Made by a program: the position numbers and the translations under genes
Notes under the pieces: model-generated
What the model was told of the DNA's origin: nothing
The model's input: only the letters and a program-made list of their open reading frames with translations
Databases searched by the model: none
DNA from: Thiorhodococcus sp.
GTDB taxonomy: Bacteria; Pseudomonadota; Gammaproteobacteria; Chromatiales; Chromatiaceae
Direction: 5' to 3'
Assembly (NCBI GenBank): GCA_029257385.1
Contig: JARIBS010000126.1
Location: forward strand, 20,092-84,091
DNA length: 64,000 nucleotides
Shown: positions 49,559 to 59,264 of the stretch, piece after piece
Position numbering within the stretch: the first letter of the stretch is position 1
Layout of the letters: each line of letters begins with the position of its first letter

Positions 49559-50117
49559 ATGTTTGTCACAACGCGTGAAGCCTGTGCACGTCTCGGTGTG
49601 CACCCCAACACGCTCAGGCGATGGGCAGACGGCGGCAAGGTTCCTCACTACAGAACCGAGCCAAGTCAAAGCGCAAGCGTGCCGCACTACAGCGCGCAAG
49701 CCTCAAGATCCGCCAGAAGGTGCAGAACCTGATTGATGAACTGCACTGGAAGGTTGCCCGGTTCTTGACCGACAACTTCGATGTCATTCTGTTGCCGACG
49801 TTCGAGACCAAGCAAATGGTGTCGAAGGCTGCACGGAAGCTGCGCAAGAATTCGGTGCGGGCCATGCTCTCGCTCAGTCACTACACGTTCTCGCAACGCC
49901 TGGAGCAGAAGTGTTTCGAACGCGGCAAGAAGCTGATCAGGGTGTGCGAGGCCTAGACCAGCAAGACGGTCAGTTGGACAGGTGAAGTGAAGCAAAACCT
50001 TGGTGGCGCTAAAACCATCAAGTCAGGGACCATTGTCGCAGATCGCGACATGAACGCGGCCAGGGGAATCTTCCTCCGGTCTTTGGTGGATTCGCCCGCC
50101 TTGTTACAGGGTGCGCG
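49559..50117 (+). pseudogene. Degenerate IS607-like element (tnpA-tnpB relic)
   Basis: From ATG 49559 it reads REACARLGVHPNTLRRWADG, a TnpA-type MerR-like N-terminus, for about 30 codons. The frame then shifts into TnpB-like sequence near 49660: LIDELHWKVARFLTDNFDVI, TFETKQMVSKAARKLR and YTFSQRLEQKCFERG. An in-frame TAG at 49954 interrupts it, followed by TSKT, NLGGAK and DRDMNAARGIFLRSL. The zinc-finger cysteines and first RuvC acid are gone. It is a different TnpB lineage from the intact element. Confidence 0.7.
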
Positions 50118-50165
50118 TTGACGAAAGTTAACGAAATTGAATCAGTACAGACTGGCGGAACCGAT

Positions 50166-53042
50166 ATGCTATTCAAGCGATTTTTCGATAAACGCAAACG
50201 TGCCTCGCAAACGCCCGGGCAGGCCGATCGGTCCAAGAGTCAGGAGATGCTCAAGGAGCAGGCGTTAAAACACGCGGACGTTACGCAGCGGCGCGCGGCG
50301 CTCCAGCAACTCAGCGATCCCACCGTGCTGGTCGAGATCCTGGCCGGAGAGGCCGATTGCGGTATGCGCGAAGCCGCCGTCGTGCGTCTGCGCGACGTCC
50401 TTTGTCAGGATCCGTGCCATGACACACCAGCGGAGGTCTTCACCGAGCTGTTCGCGCGTATTGCCGACAGTGGGGGGCTGCTCGAGCACCTAGCGCGTCA
50501 TGGCCAGCGCCCCGAGGTCCGGCGACTGGCGCTCGAGCGCATCGACTCCAGCGCGGTGCTCGTCGACTGTGCGGTTGAGGATCGCCTTGCCGCCAACCGC
50601 GCCCTGGCGGCCGAACGTCTCGAAGACAAAAGCGCGCTTGAGGCGTTACTGGCCAGAATTGGCAAGCGCGACAAGAACGTCCACCGCATCGCACGCGAGA
50701 AACTGCGCCTGATCGGCGAGCGCGAGGCGCTCCCGCACCGCGTGCGCGCGCAATGCGAAGATCTGTACGCCAAACTTGAGCGTCTTGGCCATCTCGGCAA
50801 CTGGACGCAGGATCGCGCCCTGCTTGAGCACCTCGATCGCCAGTGGGCACAGATCGAGACCGCAGCCGAGCCGCAGTGGCGCGACCGTGTGCATGCCGAG
50901 CGCGAGCGCTTTCTAACCGCCTATGAGACGCACTGCCGCAATGACTCGGCTCAGCGCACCGCACGCGCCGACGAGACGTTGGCGCGTGAACAAGCCGAAG
51001 CACTACTCGCTGAATTGGCCGACCTGTGCGCGCGGGGCGAGGAGGGCGACACACTGGAGCGAGAGCGGATCGCGACTGCCTGGCATGCGCTGCCCGTTTT
51101 ATCTGGGCCTCACGCGCTCAATGCGCGTTATGCCGCACTGGAGCGCTCGGCAGCCGCCGCGCAACAGGCCCGCGCGGATCAGCGCCAGCACAGCGCGCGT
51201 CTGGCCACGCTCAGTGCCAAGGCCGAGCGCCTGCTTGGTGAATCCAAGCTCCTGGATCAAACGGCACTCAACGCGCTCCTCGATGAAGGACAGACGCTCG
51301 CCGCGTCCGAATCCGAATCCGATCAAGCCAAGGCTTTCCTGGCGCTCTCGCAACGGCTTGCGCAGCGCCTGAGCGGGCAGCGCGACCGCGCAGCGAACAA
51401 ACTCGCCCAATGCCTCGAACGCCTTGATGTACTCGAAACCCACCTTGCGGCTGGTGAGCTGAAAAAGGCCGACCCGATCTATCACAGCCTCCAGGCTGGG
51501 CTGGATCTCGTGCGCGCGAGCGGTATCGACAAGCGTGAAGAGGCCAAACTTGCCAACCGTTTACGCACACTTGCACCCAAACTGCGAGAGTTGCAACAGT
51601 GGCGCCGTTGGGCAGCGGATCAGCATCGCGAAGCGCTGTGCGCCGCCATGGAAGAGCTGATCGAGCAGGAGCTGCCGCTCGCTGCGCTGGCCGAGCGGCT
51701 GCGCGCACTACAGGCGGACTGGAAACGACTGGACAAAACCGGCTCCCCGCCCAACCAGGCGCTCTGGCAGCGCTTTCAAAGCGCCTCGGATGCCGTTTAT
51801 GCGCGGTGTCGTCCGTTCATGGAGGCGCAGAGCGCCGAGCGTGAGGCCAATCGGCGCGGCCGCGAGGCAGTCTGCGAGCAGCTCGAAGATTTCCTCTCCA
51901 AGGTTGATTGGGAGCGTGTCGACTGGAAGCGCATCCTGCAAGCCAAGCGCATGATGCGCCAGACCTGGGGGCTGATCGGCCCGACCGAGGGCCGTCATCG
52001 CAAGCAGCTTGAGCGGCGTTTTCACCAATCGCTCAGAGCATTGGACAAGCGTCTGGACGCCGAGCGCAAACGCAATCAGACCCACAAACGTACGCTGATT
52101 GAGCAGGCGCGCGAACTCATTGAGCTGCCCGATCTCGACAGCGCCATTGAACAGACCAAGGCGCTGCAGCGCAACTGGCACACCACGGTCGCCGCGCGCC
52201 AGAAAGATGAGAACAAGCTCTGGCAGAGCTTTCGCGCGGCCTGCGACGCGGTGTTCGAGCGCCGCGCCGCTGTCCAACAAGCGCAGACGAGTGAACTGGA
52301 GGCCAATCTTCACACCCGCCAAGCCATCTGCGAGGAGGCGGCTAAAATCACGGCGCACGAGCAAGACCCTGGCCAACTGGCGGCGGCGCAACGTGATCTG
52401 ACAGACCGCTGGCGCGCCGCCGAGCGTTTGCCCGTCCCGCGTCAGTCGGTTGCACGGCTCACGCGCGCCTGGCGCGAGAGTCATGCCCAACTCGAGCGGT
52501 GCCGCCGAGGCGCCGAGGCGCGTCAGCGCTCGGCCTCGTTGGAACTGCTCGCGCATCAGGCCGATCTCTGTCAGCGACTTGAGCGCAGCCTGCTCGACGC
52601 CGACCCCGACACAGCCGATCTCCACGCCATTCAAGCGGCCTGGTCAGGGCTGGAGCGACAGGCCGACCCAGCGCTGCAAGCGGCAATCGAGCAGCGTTTC
52701 GAGCGCGCACTGGCCGTGGCGGAGAATCCGGAAAAGCTCGCCGAACTGAGGGCGGACAACGCGGCCAATGCCGAAGTCTTGAACCGGATGTGTCTCCAGC
52801 TCGAAATTATCGCAGGTGTGGAGTCGCCGCCTGCGCTGTCTCAACAGCGACTCGAGTTTCAGGTCGCACGACTCTCCGAGCGGATGACCGAAGGCGAGGA
52901 AGACCCACTCCAGGGTGCAACGCGCCTGTTACACGAGTGGTACCTGTGCGGCCCAGCACCTTGCGATGCTGGGCTGACAGCACGTTTCGCGCGCGTTCGC
53001 GAGACACTGCTTCAGCGCCAGAGAGAATCTGAAGCCGCTTAA
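50166..53042 (+). CDS. DUF349 domain-containing protein, 958 aa
   Basis: A very long, almost entirely helical, charged protein (Arg, Glu, Ala, Gln-rich). Repeated DUF349-like units are visible by their spaced Trp pattern: LRALQADWKRLDKTG with NQALWQRFQSASDAVYAR, and IEQTKALQRNWHTTVAARQK with ENKLWQSFRAACDAVFER. An N-terminal HEAT-like region spans about 60-200. No signal or membrane segment. Function unknown. The start at 50166 (MLFKRFF) is preferred over a TTG at 50118. Its stop overlaps the convergent usp gene. Confidence 0.82.
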   Translation: MLFKRFFDKRKRASQTPGQADRSKSQEMLKEQALKHADVTQRRAALQQLSDPTVLVEILAGEADCGMREAAVVRLRDVLCQDPCHDTPAEVFTELFARIADSGGLLEHLARHGQRPEVRRLALERIDSSAVLVDCAVEDRLAANRALAAERLEDKSALEALLARIGKRDKNVHRIAREKLRLIGEREALPHRVRAQCEDLYAKLERLGHLGNWTQDRALLEHLDRQWAQIETAAEPQWRDRVHAERERFLTAYETHCRNDSAQRTARADETLAREQAEALLAELADLCARGEEGDTLERERIATAWHALPVLSGPHALNARYAALERSAAAAQQARADQRQHSARLATLSAKAERLLGESKLLDQTALNALLDEGQTLAASESESDQAKAFLALSQRLAQRLSGQRDRAANKLAQCLERLDVLETHLAAGELKKADPIYHSLQAGLDLVRASGIDKREEAKLANRLRTLAPKLRELQQWRRWAADQHREALCAAMEELIEQELPLAALAERLRALQADWKRLDKTGSPPNQALWQRFQSASDAVYARCRPFMEAQSAEREANRRGREAVCEQLEDFLSKVDWERVDWKRILQAKRMMRQTWGLIGPTEGRHRKQLERRFHQSLRALDKRLDAERKRNQTHKRTLIEQARELIELPDLDSAIEQTKALQRNWHTTVAARQKDENKLWQSFRAACDAVFERRAAVQQAQTSELEANLHTRQAICEEAAKITAHEQDPGQLAAAQRDLTDRWRAAERLPVPRQSVARLTRAWRESHAQLERCRRGAEARQRSASLELLAHQADLCQRLERSLLDADPDTADLHAIQAAWSGLERQADPALQAAIEQRFERALAVAENPEKLAELRADNAANAEVLNRMCLQLEIIAGVESPPALSQQRLEFQVARLSERMTEGEEDPLQGATRLLHEWYLCGPAPCDAGLTARFARVRETLLQRQRESEAA

Positions 53043-53515
53043 CCGCGCGTGTCGGGAATCTTCACTGAGAGCACATCGCAGCTCGAATTACGTAGCACCG
53101 TGCGCGAGGTGGAGCCGAACAGTCCCAGGATGCCATGACGCCCATGGGTGCCGATCACTACCAGATCGATGTCGAGTTCAGCGGCCATCGTGTCGATGGT
53201 CTGTCCCGTCGCGCCGGTCTTGATCAGGCGGTCTGCGGCGGGTACACCGAGATCCGCTCCAAGCTCATCCAACTGCTGCTTGGCGACCTTGAGTAGTTCC
53301 TCCTCTAGCTCTGCCGTTTCGGCAGGCAGCGCCATCTCGCCCGCATAACCTAAATACATAGACTCCATCGCGGGCGGGATATGCTCAACGACATGCAACA
53401 GCGTCAGACGCGCACCGAGCAGATCACGCAGTTGTCTGGCACGCATGATAACGGGCGCGTTGTCTTGTTCAAAATCCACCGCGAGCAGCAGGTGGCGATA
53501 GTTTCCGGGTTCCAT
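53039..53515 (-). CDS. Universal stress protein UspA family
   Basis: 158 residues, single Usp domain. HLLLAVDFEQDN opens the fold and the ATP-binding signature GTHGRHGILGLFGSTSRTVL (G-x2-G-x9-G-S/T) closes it, so it is an ATP-binding type. The start at 53515 has GGAGTG upstream. Its stop overlaps the DUF349 stop by 4 bases. Confidence 0.92.
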   Translation of the reverse strand: MEPGNYRHLLLAVDFEQDNAPVIMRARQLRDLLGARLTLLHVVEHIPPAMESMYLGYAGEMALPAETAELEEELLKVAKQQLDELGADLGVPAADRLIKTGATGQTIDTMAAELDIDLVVIGTHGRHGILGLFGSTSRTVLRNSSCDVLSVKIPDTRG

Positions 53516-53700
53516 TGCACACTCCAATCATTAGCCTAGCTCACTCTCAAAGTATATCCATGATCCTGGAAACAGGTTGAGGGCCGCGCGTGGGCAGCGT
53601 TCAGCTCATAGCGTTTCCTGATTGGCACCAATCGTGATTGCCCAAGTTTGGTAGTCCACAGTCAAACAGGTTCATTCACTGTCAGCCACTGGAGATTTTC

Positions 53701-54252
53701 ATGCAGATCCTCAATTCCAAGCAACGCTGGGGCGGTGTTCAGCAGACGCTGCATTGGCTGGTCGTCTTAGTCGTCGTCGCGCAGCTGACCGTCGGTTTCA
53801 TCTTTGGCGGCCTGACGCCGCAGGATTCGCTCTGGGGTGCACTATTTTCAGTTCACTCGACCCTGGGGCTGACGATCCTGGGGCTCATGCTGATCCGCTT
53901 ACTCTGGCGGCTCGTCAACCCCGTGCCGCCGCTTCCCGAAACCCTCAAGCCCTGGCAGACCCGGCTGGCACGAATCAACCATTGGTTGCTCTATCTTCTC
54001 TTGATCGGCCTGCCCGCCGGAGGTTACTTGCTGGTGAGCGCGCACGGACAGCCGGTGCCCTTTTTCTGGATGGAGCTGCCGCCCTTGATCCCGGAAAACG
54101 AGACGCTTCAAGGCGTTATCCAGACGATGCATCTGTCCGGTGCCCTGCTGCTCATCCTCCTGGTGTCATTGCATGTCGCGGGTGCCTTGGGCCACGCTAT
54201 GCGCCGCGATGGCGTCCTGGAGCGGATGTTGCCGGATCGGTCGTCGCCTTGA
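53701..54252 (+). CDS. Cytochrome b561
   Basis: 183-residue inner-membrane diheme b-type cytochrome of the bacterial CybB type. It has four membrane helices with histidines in QQTLHWLVV, FSVHSTLGL, RINHWLLY and the last-helix MHLSGALLLILLVSLHVAG. The family transfers electrons from ubiquinol, sometimes to superoxide. The start at 53701 is preferred over 53638. Confidence 0.9.
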   Translation: MQILNSKQRWGGVQQTLHWLVVLVVVAQLTVGFIFGGLTPQDSLWGALFSVHSTLGLTILGLMLIRLLWRLVNPVPPLPETLKPWQTRLARINHWLLYLLLIGLPAGGYLLVSAHGQPVPFFWMELPPLIPENETLQGVIQTMHLSGALLLILLVSLHVAGALGHAMRRDGVLERMLPDRSSP

Positions 54253-54681
54253 CCATCGAGGCGTCAAACCAGCCGGGCAAGAAGGTCGCGCCGGGTTATT
54301 TGAACACTTGGTTGGTTGATTTGAGCATCGGCGCCGAGCCATCGATTTGGTGAAGGCGCCCGGCACAGCGGCCTGGCTTCTTGCAGTTAGCCGAGATCCT
54401 GCTTTACCAGCGAGGCACATGACTATGTGCTCTACTTTTGCGGTGGGGAATGCCGCGCGGCTTAGGAGGCGGAGCAGGGGGTCGAGGAGGTCAAGCGGGC
54501 GTTCAGGAAGCGCAGCGGCGTGGAGTAGGACCACCGAGCTGCAATAAGAGCCGTCCGAACCCCGGCTATGTCCCGGTGAAAGGTATATCCATACCGACCA
54601 CCGCGAGGCTGGAGAAATGAGCACGGCGCACGCTGTGTTGTGCGCGGGATCATCTCATTGGCCGATCTTCTCAGCCGACAT
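54253..54681. other. 429-bp gap without supported gene
   Basis: Lies between cytochrome b561 and the SYLF gene (convergent). Only short frames without family resemblance occur. No strong U-tailed hairpin, RNA gene or repeat was seen. Confidence 0.4.
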
Positions 54682-55383
54682 TTACTTGGATTCAGCCGTG
54701 TCGAACGCCGAGTTCAGCGGATCTTTGATCGAACCAGACAGGATGCCCGAGAGGGTCACGTCGCGACCGTAGTATGCTCTGTTTACCTCCTTGTCCCAGA
54801 AGATGTCCGATATGCTGGCCGCAAAGTTGCCGTAGATACCCTGTTTAGGCGTCCAGACAACGATGTCGGCACCATTGCCAAGCGCGGTCTGCGAGCGTTC
54901 GGAATCGTCTTTATCTGTCAAGCCAGTCTCGGAGTTGAGTGAGAAGTTATGCTGGTCGCTAAATCCTTTCAAACCATCGCCGTCCAGCATTAAAAAGGCG
55001 ACCGAGCCAATCTCAGCACTTGCTACGGCGCCGAAGTTGATCGCGCTGAGCGTGTAGAAAGCCGGGGCCGACCAGCCCTCCCGCTGACGCTTAATCAGGA
55101 CGCCTTGACCCGAACCCGCACGCAGCGAGGCGCGCCCGTAGTCAGACACGATGAAAACTGCCGCCACATCGCGAAGCACCTCGGCGCTTTTTGGATCGGA
55201 TTTTATTTGCGCAAGGATTTTCGCCGCCTCGTTTACGGTGTCTTCGGCGCTCTGCGATTCATCCGAGACCGCCACGCTCGACGCGGCTGTAGGCTCGCCG
55301 ACATCCTTGCCTTGCGCCAGTAGCAGGGTTGTGCAGAAAAAGCACAAGCTGATAGCGAGCAGCAAGTTGAGTGTGCTTCGCAT
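54682..55383 (-). CDS. SYLF/Ysc84-domain lipid-binding protein
   Basis: 233 residues. A signal peptide (about 1-24, ending LLAQ) precedes a SYLF domain (about 80-220): VAAVFIVSDYGRASLRAGSG and FYTLSAINFGAVASAEIGSV, then WTPKQGIYGNFAAS. SYLF proteins bind membranes or phosphoinositides in eukaryotes; bacterial homologues are exported with unknown roles. The start at 55383 was chosen over 55410. Confidence 0.82.
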   Translation of the reverse strand: MRSTLNLLLAISLCFFCTTLLLAQGKDVGEPTAASSVAVSDESQSAEDTVNEAAKILAQIKSDPKSAEVLRDVAAVFIVSDYGRASLRAGSGQGVLIKRQREGWSAPAFYTLSAINFGAVASAEIGSVAFLMLDGDGLKGFSDQHNFSLNSETGLTDKDDSERSQTALGNGADIVVWTPKQGIYGNFAASISDIFWDKEVNRAYYGRDVTLSGILSGSIKDPLNSAFDTAESK

Positions 55384-55565
55384 GACCCATCTCCGATAAT
55401 GCTCAAACAACAGTTTCTAGACATTGCCAAATTTTGGTCTGTTGCAAAATCAACAAACGTATTTTGGCTTCCAAGCTATTTCGCCGACAGTACGGGCGCT
55501 CCAACTGAAACGCTTTGAAACGCTGAAAAAATATATCGAGAATCAGAACTGACCCGCTTGAAGAT

Positions 55566-55586
55566 CCCCGCTCTAAAAAAGCGGGG
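55566..55586. repeat. GC-rich hairpin, 7-bp stem
   Basis: CCCCGCT (55566-55572) pairs with AGCGGGG (55580-55586) around a CTAAAAA loop, in the spacer between the SYLF gene and the second DUF2892 gene. There is no adjacent U-run. It may be a weak terminator of the minus-strand DUF2892 gene or a relic of a mobile-element end. Confidence 0.35.
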
Positions 55587-55627
55587 CCTGTCGTTGCGGT
55601 CAGGACGTCAGATAGACAGTGTCGCCA

Positions 55628-55906
55628 TTATGAGCGATCTTTCCCGCGCTCCTTATCGGATTTTTTAGCTTCCTTATCAGATTTATCGGATTTGTTCGCT
55701 TCTATCTGATCTGTCTCGGAGGTTGTGTTCATGTTGAACAGCGTATAGCTCGGGCAGAAGCGGAAATACGCCGTGGCTAACACGATGATGCCGATAAAGG
55801 CCACACCGTTATGGGCCACGACACCCCACAGGATCAGCAAAGCACCAGCGGCAAAGCGAATCATCCGATCTTTATCGCCGACATTTTGTTTCATATTCAT
55901 GTTCAT
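55628..55906 (-). CDS. DUF2892 (YgaP-like) small membrane protein, copy 2
   Basis: 92 residues. NVGDKDRMIRFAAGALLILW and ATAYFRFCPSYTLFNMNT match copy 1 at 45626-45844, with two membrane helices and the same FCP motif. It adds a 30-residue Lys/Asp/Ser-rich tail (SDKSDKEAKKSDKERGKDRS) that is highly charged and repetitive. The exact Met start (residues 1-5) is ambiguous. Confidence 0.82.
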   Translation of the reverse strand: MNMNMKQNVGDKDRMIRFAAGALLILWGVVAHNGVAFIGIIVLATAYFRFCPSYTLFNMNTTSETDQIEANKSDKSDKEAKKSDKERGKDRS

Positions 55907-56370
55907 CTCCTAGGTTGTTTCGATGGTGCTCCATGACTGAAGCGCGCACATCAACCTGCATATGTTGTGCCATCTCACTTTAGCACGACCAGAGTCCCGC
56001 TGCATTCAGCCAGGCGGCTCCCGAGTGGGCCTGAAGATGTCTACAATTCGCCTGGGTTTAGTGGATAAAACCCGCTGATGGGCGCTTTTGCCCCGCCCCG
56101 GTTCGGGATGATCGGGCTGACGCTAGAGGGGCCGAATCCGTCATCGTGGCATCGACCGTGCTTACATTCACCATCTGGTCGGTTCGACAGCCAGCCCCGG
56201 CTGAATGCCCTGAGCCTGATCAGGCCTGACTGGTTGCGGCTCGGATGGTTGTATTCGTACACTCGGGCGGTGTGAAAACGCGATGCGGACGCGGAGGATG
56301 GGTGAGGGCCGCCATGGCTCCAAGACGCACCTCCAACCGCCAGATTCAGGTTGAACTCAGCGGAGATCAA
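55907..56370. other. 464-bp divergent spacer before yihY
   Basis: Lies between the second DUF2892 gene (leftward) and yihY (rightward). Short frames only; none resembles a known protein. The final 15 bases hold the yihY ribosome site. The divergent promoters are expected here but no clear hexamer pair was found. Confidence 0.4.
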
Positions 56371-57375
56371 ATGACAAAACGACGAGATATGACGGGAAAG
56401 GATTTCGACGATCAGAGCGGCGCGGAGGTCGGCCGCCTTGCCCATTCGCCCAGCGCGATCCCCCTGCGCGGTTGGTTCAAGATTCTGAAGCGTGTGTGGG
56501 GCAATATTGCAACCGATAATCTCTCGCTGGTCGCGGCCGGCGTCGCGTTCTACGGCCTGTTGGCCGTGTTTCCCGCAATCGCGGCGCTCATCGCCCTGTT
56601 TGGACTCGTCGCAGATCCGATGCAGGTAGAGAGCCAGTTCTCCTCCATGAGCGGGTTTTTGCCCTCTGATGTCCAGCAGTTGCTGTCGCAACAGATGCGT
56701 GAGGTCGCCTCCGGCTCACAGCGTACGCTGGGCATCGGGCTGGGTGGCGCGATCCTGTTTTCCGTGTGGAGCGCGACCCGCGGCATCCGCTCCTTGATCC
56801 TGGCGCTCAACATCGTCTATGGCGAGCGCGAGCAACGCGGCTTCCTGAAGTTGAATCTGATTGCCTTCTCCATGACCTTTTCATTGGTCGTGTTGATCGT
56901 CGTCGTACTGGCGCTGATTGTGGCGGTGCCGATCGTGTTGGGCTATGTCGGACTGGGATCGTCCGCGCACACGCTCGTGAATGTGGCGCGTTGGCCGATC
57001 TTGGCCGCCTTGGCGCTGACTACCTTGGCGATCATCTATCGCTACGGGCCGTCACGGGCTCTAGCGCGCTGGCGCTGGGTCTCGGTCGGGTCGATCGTCG
57101 CCGTTGCACTTTGGCTGGCGGCGTCTGGGCTGTTTTCTTTGTATGTTTCCCAGTTTGGCAGCTACAACGCGACCTATGGGTCGGTTGGTGCGGTCATCGT
57201 GATGCTGATGTGGCTCTATATCTCCGCGCTGATCACCATTCTCGGTGCCGAACTTAATTCGGAAATCGAACATCAGACCTCCCGCGACACCACCAAGGGC
57301 GAGGATCAACCACGCGGGGAACGCGGTGCCTATGTCGCGGACCATCTGCCCGGCGAGCAGCCATCCTCGGTCTGA
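56371..57375 (+). CDS. YihY/BrkB-family inner-membrane protein
   Basis: 334 residues with about six membrane helices. NLSLVAAGVAFYGLLAVFPA is the family signature, followed by GGAILFSVWSATRGIRSLI and GSYNATYGSVGAVIVMLMWL. Once mis-annotated as RNase BN, its true function is unknown (possibly transport or envelope homeostasis). The start at 56371 has GGAG upstream; the frame to 56245 is rejected. The hydrophilic C-terminal tail is about 45 residues. Confidence 0.9.
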   Translation: MTKRRDMTGKDFDDQSGAEVGRLAHSPSAIPLRGWFKILKRVWGNIATDNLSLVAAGVAFYGLLAVFPAIAALIALFGLVADPMQVESQFSSMSGFLPSDVQQLLSQQMREVASGSQRTLGIGLGGAILFSVWSATRGIRSLILALNIVYGEREQRGFLKLNLIAFSMTFSLVVLIVVVLALIVAVPIVLGYVGLGSSAHTLVNVARWPILAALALTTLAIIYRYGPSRALARWRWVSVGSIVAVALWLAASGLFSLYVSQFGSYNATYGSVGAVIVMLMWLYISALITILGAELNSEIEHQTSRDTTKGEDQPRGERGAYVADHLPGEQPSSV

Positions 57376-57395
57376 ATGCCGATCACGCAGAGCGT

Positions 57396-58667
57396 CTAGG
57401 CGTCGGGCTTGGTCCGGTCGGGGGCGAGCTGCTCCATTGAGGCATCAACAGAGCGCTGGAGGAGGTCGTGCATGTCCTCGGCGCCGGAGTCCTTGCCGGG
57501 GATGAGCTGACCTCGACCCTCGATGCGAATCGTGAAGGTCGAGCCTTTGCCTTCCTCGCTCTCGATCGTCAGCTCGCCGCTGTATTGCTGCAGGGTGTTG
57601 CGGGCAATCGCGAGTCCCAGCCCCAGGCCGCCACTGATCTGTGGATGCGCCCGAAAATGACGCTGGAAGACGTGGTTGCGCGATTCTGCTGGAATGCCAA
57701 TGCCGTTGTCCTTGACATGGATACAACAAGCGCCCGTGCGTTCGGCCTCATCCGCCCAGGACGCAGAGATATCGACCATGGGTTCGGGCTTCTCGGCGTC
57801 GGCGTACTTGACGGCATTGCTGACGAGATTCAACAGGGCCAGGTGTACCGGCAGCGCCAGAAGCTCGACTGGAGGCAAATCCTGTACGACGAGCGTGACA
57901 CCGCGCTCGGCGGCCCAGGGGCGAAGCTCCTCGACCACCTCGCCGACGATGGTGTCGAGCGCCCGCCAGCTCTCTTCTTGGCGAGCCGCCTCGGTCGCTC
58001 CGAGCAGGCGCAGGTCGTCCATCAGGTCGCGGGTGCGTTTAAGCCCTTTGCGGATCAGTTCTACGTAGTGCATGAGATCGCCATCGTCGTCGATGCGTGT
58101 TGACAGCATGTCTGCACTCATCGAGATGGTTTGCAATGGCTGGCGGATTTCGTGCGCTAAGGTGTCGGCAAATCGTCTTAGCCGACGCGATAGTTCGGCG
58201 TCCGCCTCCTCCTCTTGTTCGCGGTAGATGCCGACCGTTACAAAGCCCATGGCACGCAGCCCGGTGTTGAGCAGGTTAAAGGTTTCGGCGACCTCGCGTG
58301 GCGCTGGCGTCGATGCCATTCCTTCGAGCTTCTCGGCCATCCGCGCGTTGATGATCTGTGAGAGATAGTCGAATTCGACCATCAGCTCCTGCACGTCGTA
58401 GCCCTGTTCTTTGCGGACCTGGGCGTGGAGGCGCAAATGGCCGATCGTCTCCGATTGGACGACCTCAACGGGCGCGCGCAGAAAGGCGCTCAGACTCTGC
58501 ACAACGCAGGGGATGTGGTTTTCCAGCGCCTTGATGGGCAGTGCGTGGATCGCGCGGGTGCCGACGCGTGTGAGCAGCCACTCGATCCATTCCCGAACGA
58601 TATCATTGGCCTCTTGCTCCAGCGCATCGGCGATTCGTGAGCGGAGCTGCGACTGATTGTTCGGCAT
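57396..58667 (-). CDS. Sensor histidine kinase with RsbRD-like N-terminus, orphan
   Basis: 423 residues, soluble. The N-terminal helical sensor (about 5-145, KEQGYDVQELMVEFDYLSQI) resembles RsbRD/RsbT-co-antagonist-type domains. HisKA holds His172 in LAHEIRQPLQTIS. The HATPase domain has N-box LLNLVSNAVKYA, G1 VKDNGIGIPAE and G2 GGLGLGLAIARN. No response regulator is adjacent. It is convergent with yihY. Confidence 0.85.
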   Translation of the reverse strand: MPNNQSQLRSRIADALEQEANDIVREWIEWLLTRVGTRAIHALPIKALENHIPCVVQSLSAFLRAPVEVVQSETIGHLRLHAQVRKEQGYDVQELMVEFDYLSQIINARMAEKLEGMASTPAPREVAETFNLLNTGLRAMGFVTVGIYREQEEEADAELSRRLRRFADTLAHEIRQPLQTISMSADMLSTRIDDDGDLMHYVELIRKGLKRTRDLMDDLRLLGATEAARQEESWRALDTIVGEVVEELRPWAAERGVTLVVQDLPPVELLALPVHLALLNLVSNAVKYADAEKPEPMVDISASWADEAERTGACCIHVKDNGIGIPAESRNHVFQRHFRAHPQISGGLGLGLAIARNTLQQYSGELTIESEEGKGSTFTIRIEGRGQLIPGKDSGAEDMHDLLQRSVDASMEQLAPDRTKPDA

Positions 58668-59066
58668 GGATTTAGCGGGTCGTCACGTTGGAGAAAAACT
58701 GCACCCAGTCTAACCCAAGCGGACCCCGAGCCGCCGCCTTCGGCGCCTGGGTTTTTTCAACCGAATTGACCGAAGTATTGTTCATATGAACCATTTGCGG
58801 ATGATCACTCGCCGCCGCCTCAGCGCTCGCGTTTCAGCGAGACCTGTTAGCCTCAAGCTCAGAGCGCCCGAAATCAAAAGTTGGCACGTAGGCTGCTTGC
58901 AGACTATCCGAAGGTCATCGACCAAGATGTCGATTGGCAAAGCCAGGCATCGCTCACGACCGGATGGTTTCAGGGGTCGTAAACGGCCTGCCGGTCTGAC
59001 TCGGCGTCTTGGCCATGACCCTATCGGGCGCATCGCGCCATAACGTTAGAACAATCGAGGTGACGT
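58668..59066. promoter_or_regulatory. Spacer upstream of csbD-like gene with sigma-54-like site
   Basis: 399 bp between the divergent kinase and CsbD-like genes. At 58882-58896 TGGCAC, 5 bases, CTGC matches the sigma-54 -24/-12 pattern (invariant GG and GC at the right spacing; the consensus TTGC is CTGC here). A GC hairpin with T6 lies around 58725-58757, but no plus-strand gene ends there. No gene was recognised. Confidence 0.35.
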
Positions 59067-59264
59067 ATGAACTGGGACGAAGTCAAAGGCAAGTGGACTG
59101 AAATGAAGGGACATGTAAAGGCACAATGGGCCGACCTGACCGACGACGACCTTCTGGCCGTCGAAGGCGAGCGCGACAAGCTCGTCGGGAAGATCCAGGA
59201 GCGCTACGGCGTGACCAAGGAAGAGGCCCAGCGCCAGGTCGACGCATTCGACAAGTCCGTCTAA
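59067..59264 (+). CDS. CsbD-family stress protein (YjbJ-like)
   Basis: 65 residues. MNWDEVKGKWTEMKGHVKAQ and WADLTDDDLLAVEGERDKLV are the full CsbD signature, ending in GVTKEEAQRQVDAF. A small, highly charged general-stress protein of unknown mechanism, often strongly induced in stationary phase or osmotic stress. It is preceded by a GAGGTGA ribosome site. Confidence 0.92.
   Translation: MNWDEVKGKWTEMKGHVKAQWADLTDDDLLAVEGERDKLVGKIQERYGVTKEEAQRQVDAFDKSV

Noticed and set aside
55566..55586. Rho-independent terminator
   Set aside because: The hairpin is good but has no adjacent U-tract on either strand, so it is listed only as a repeat.
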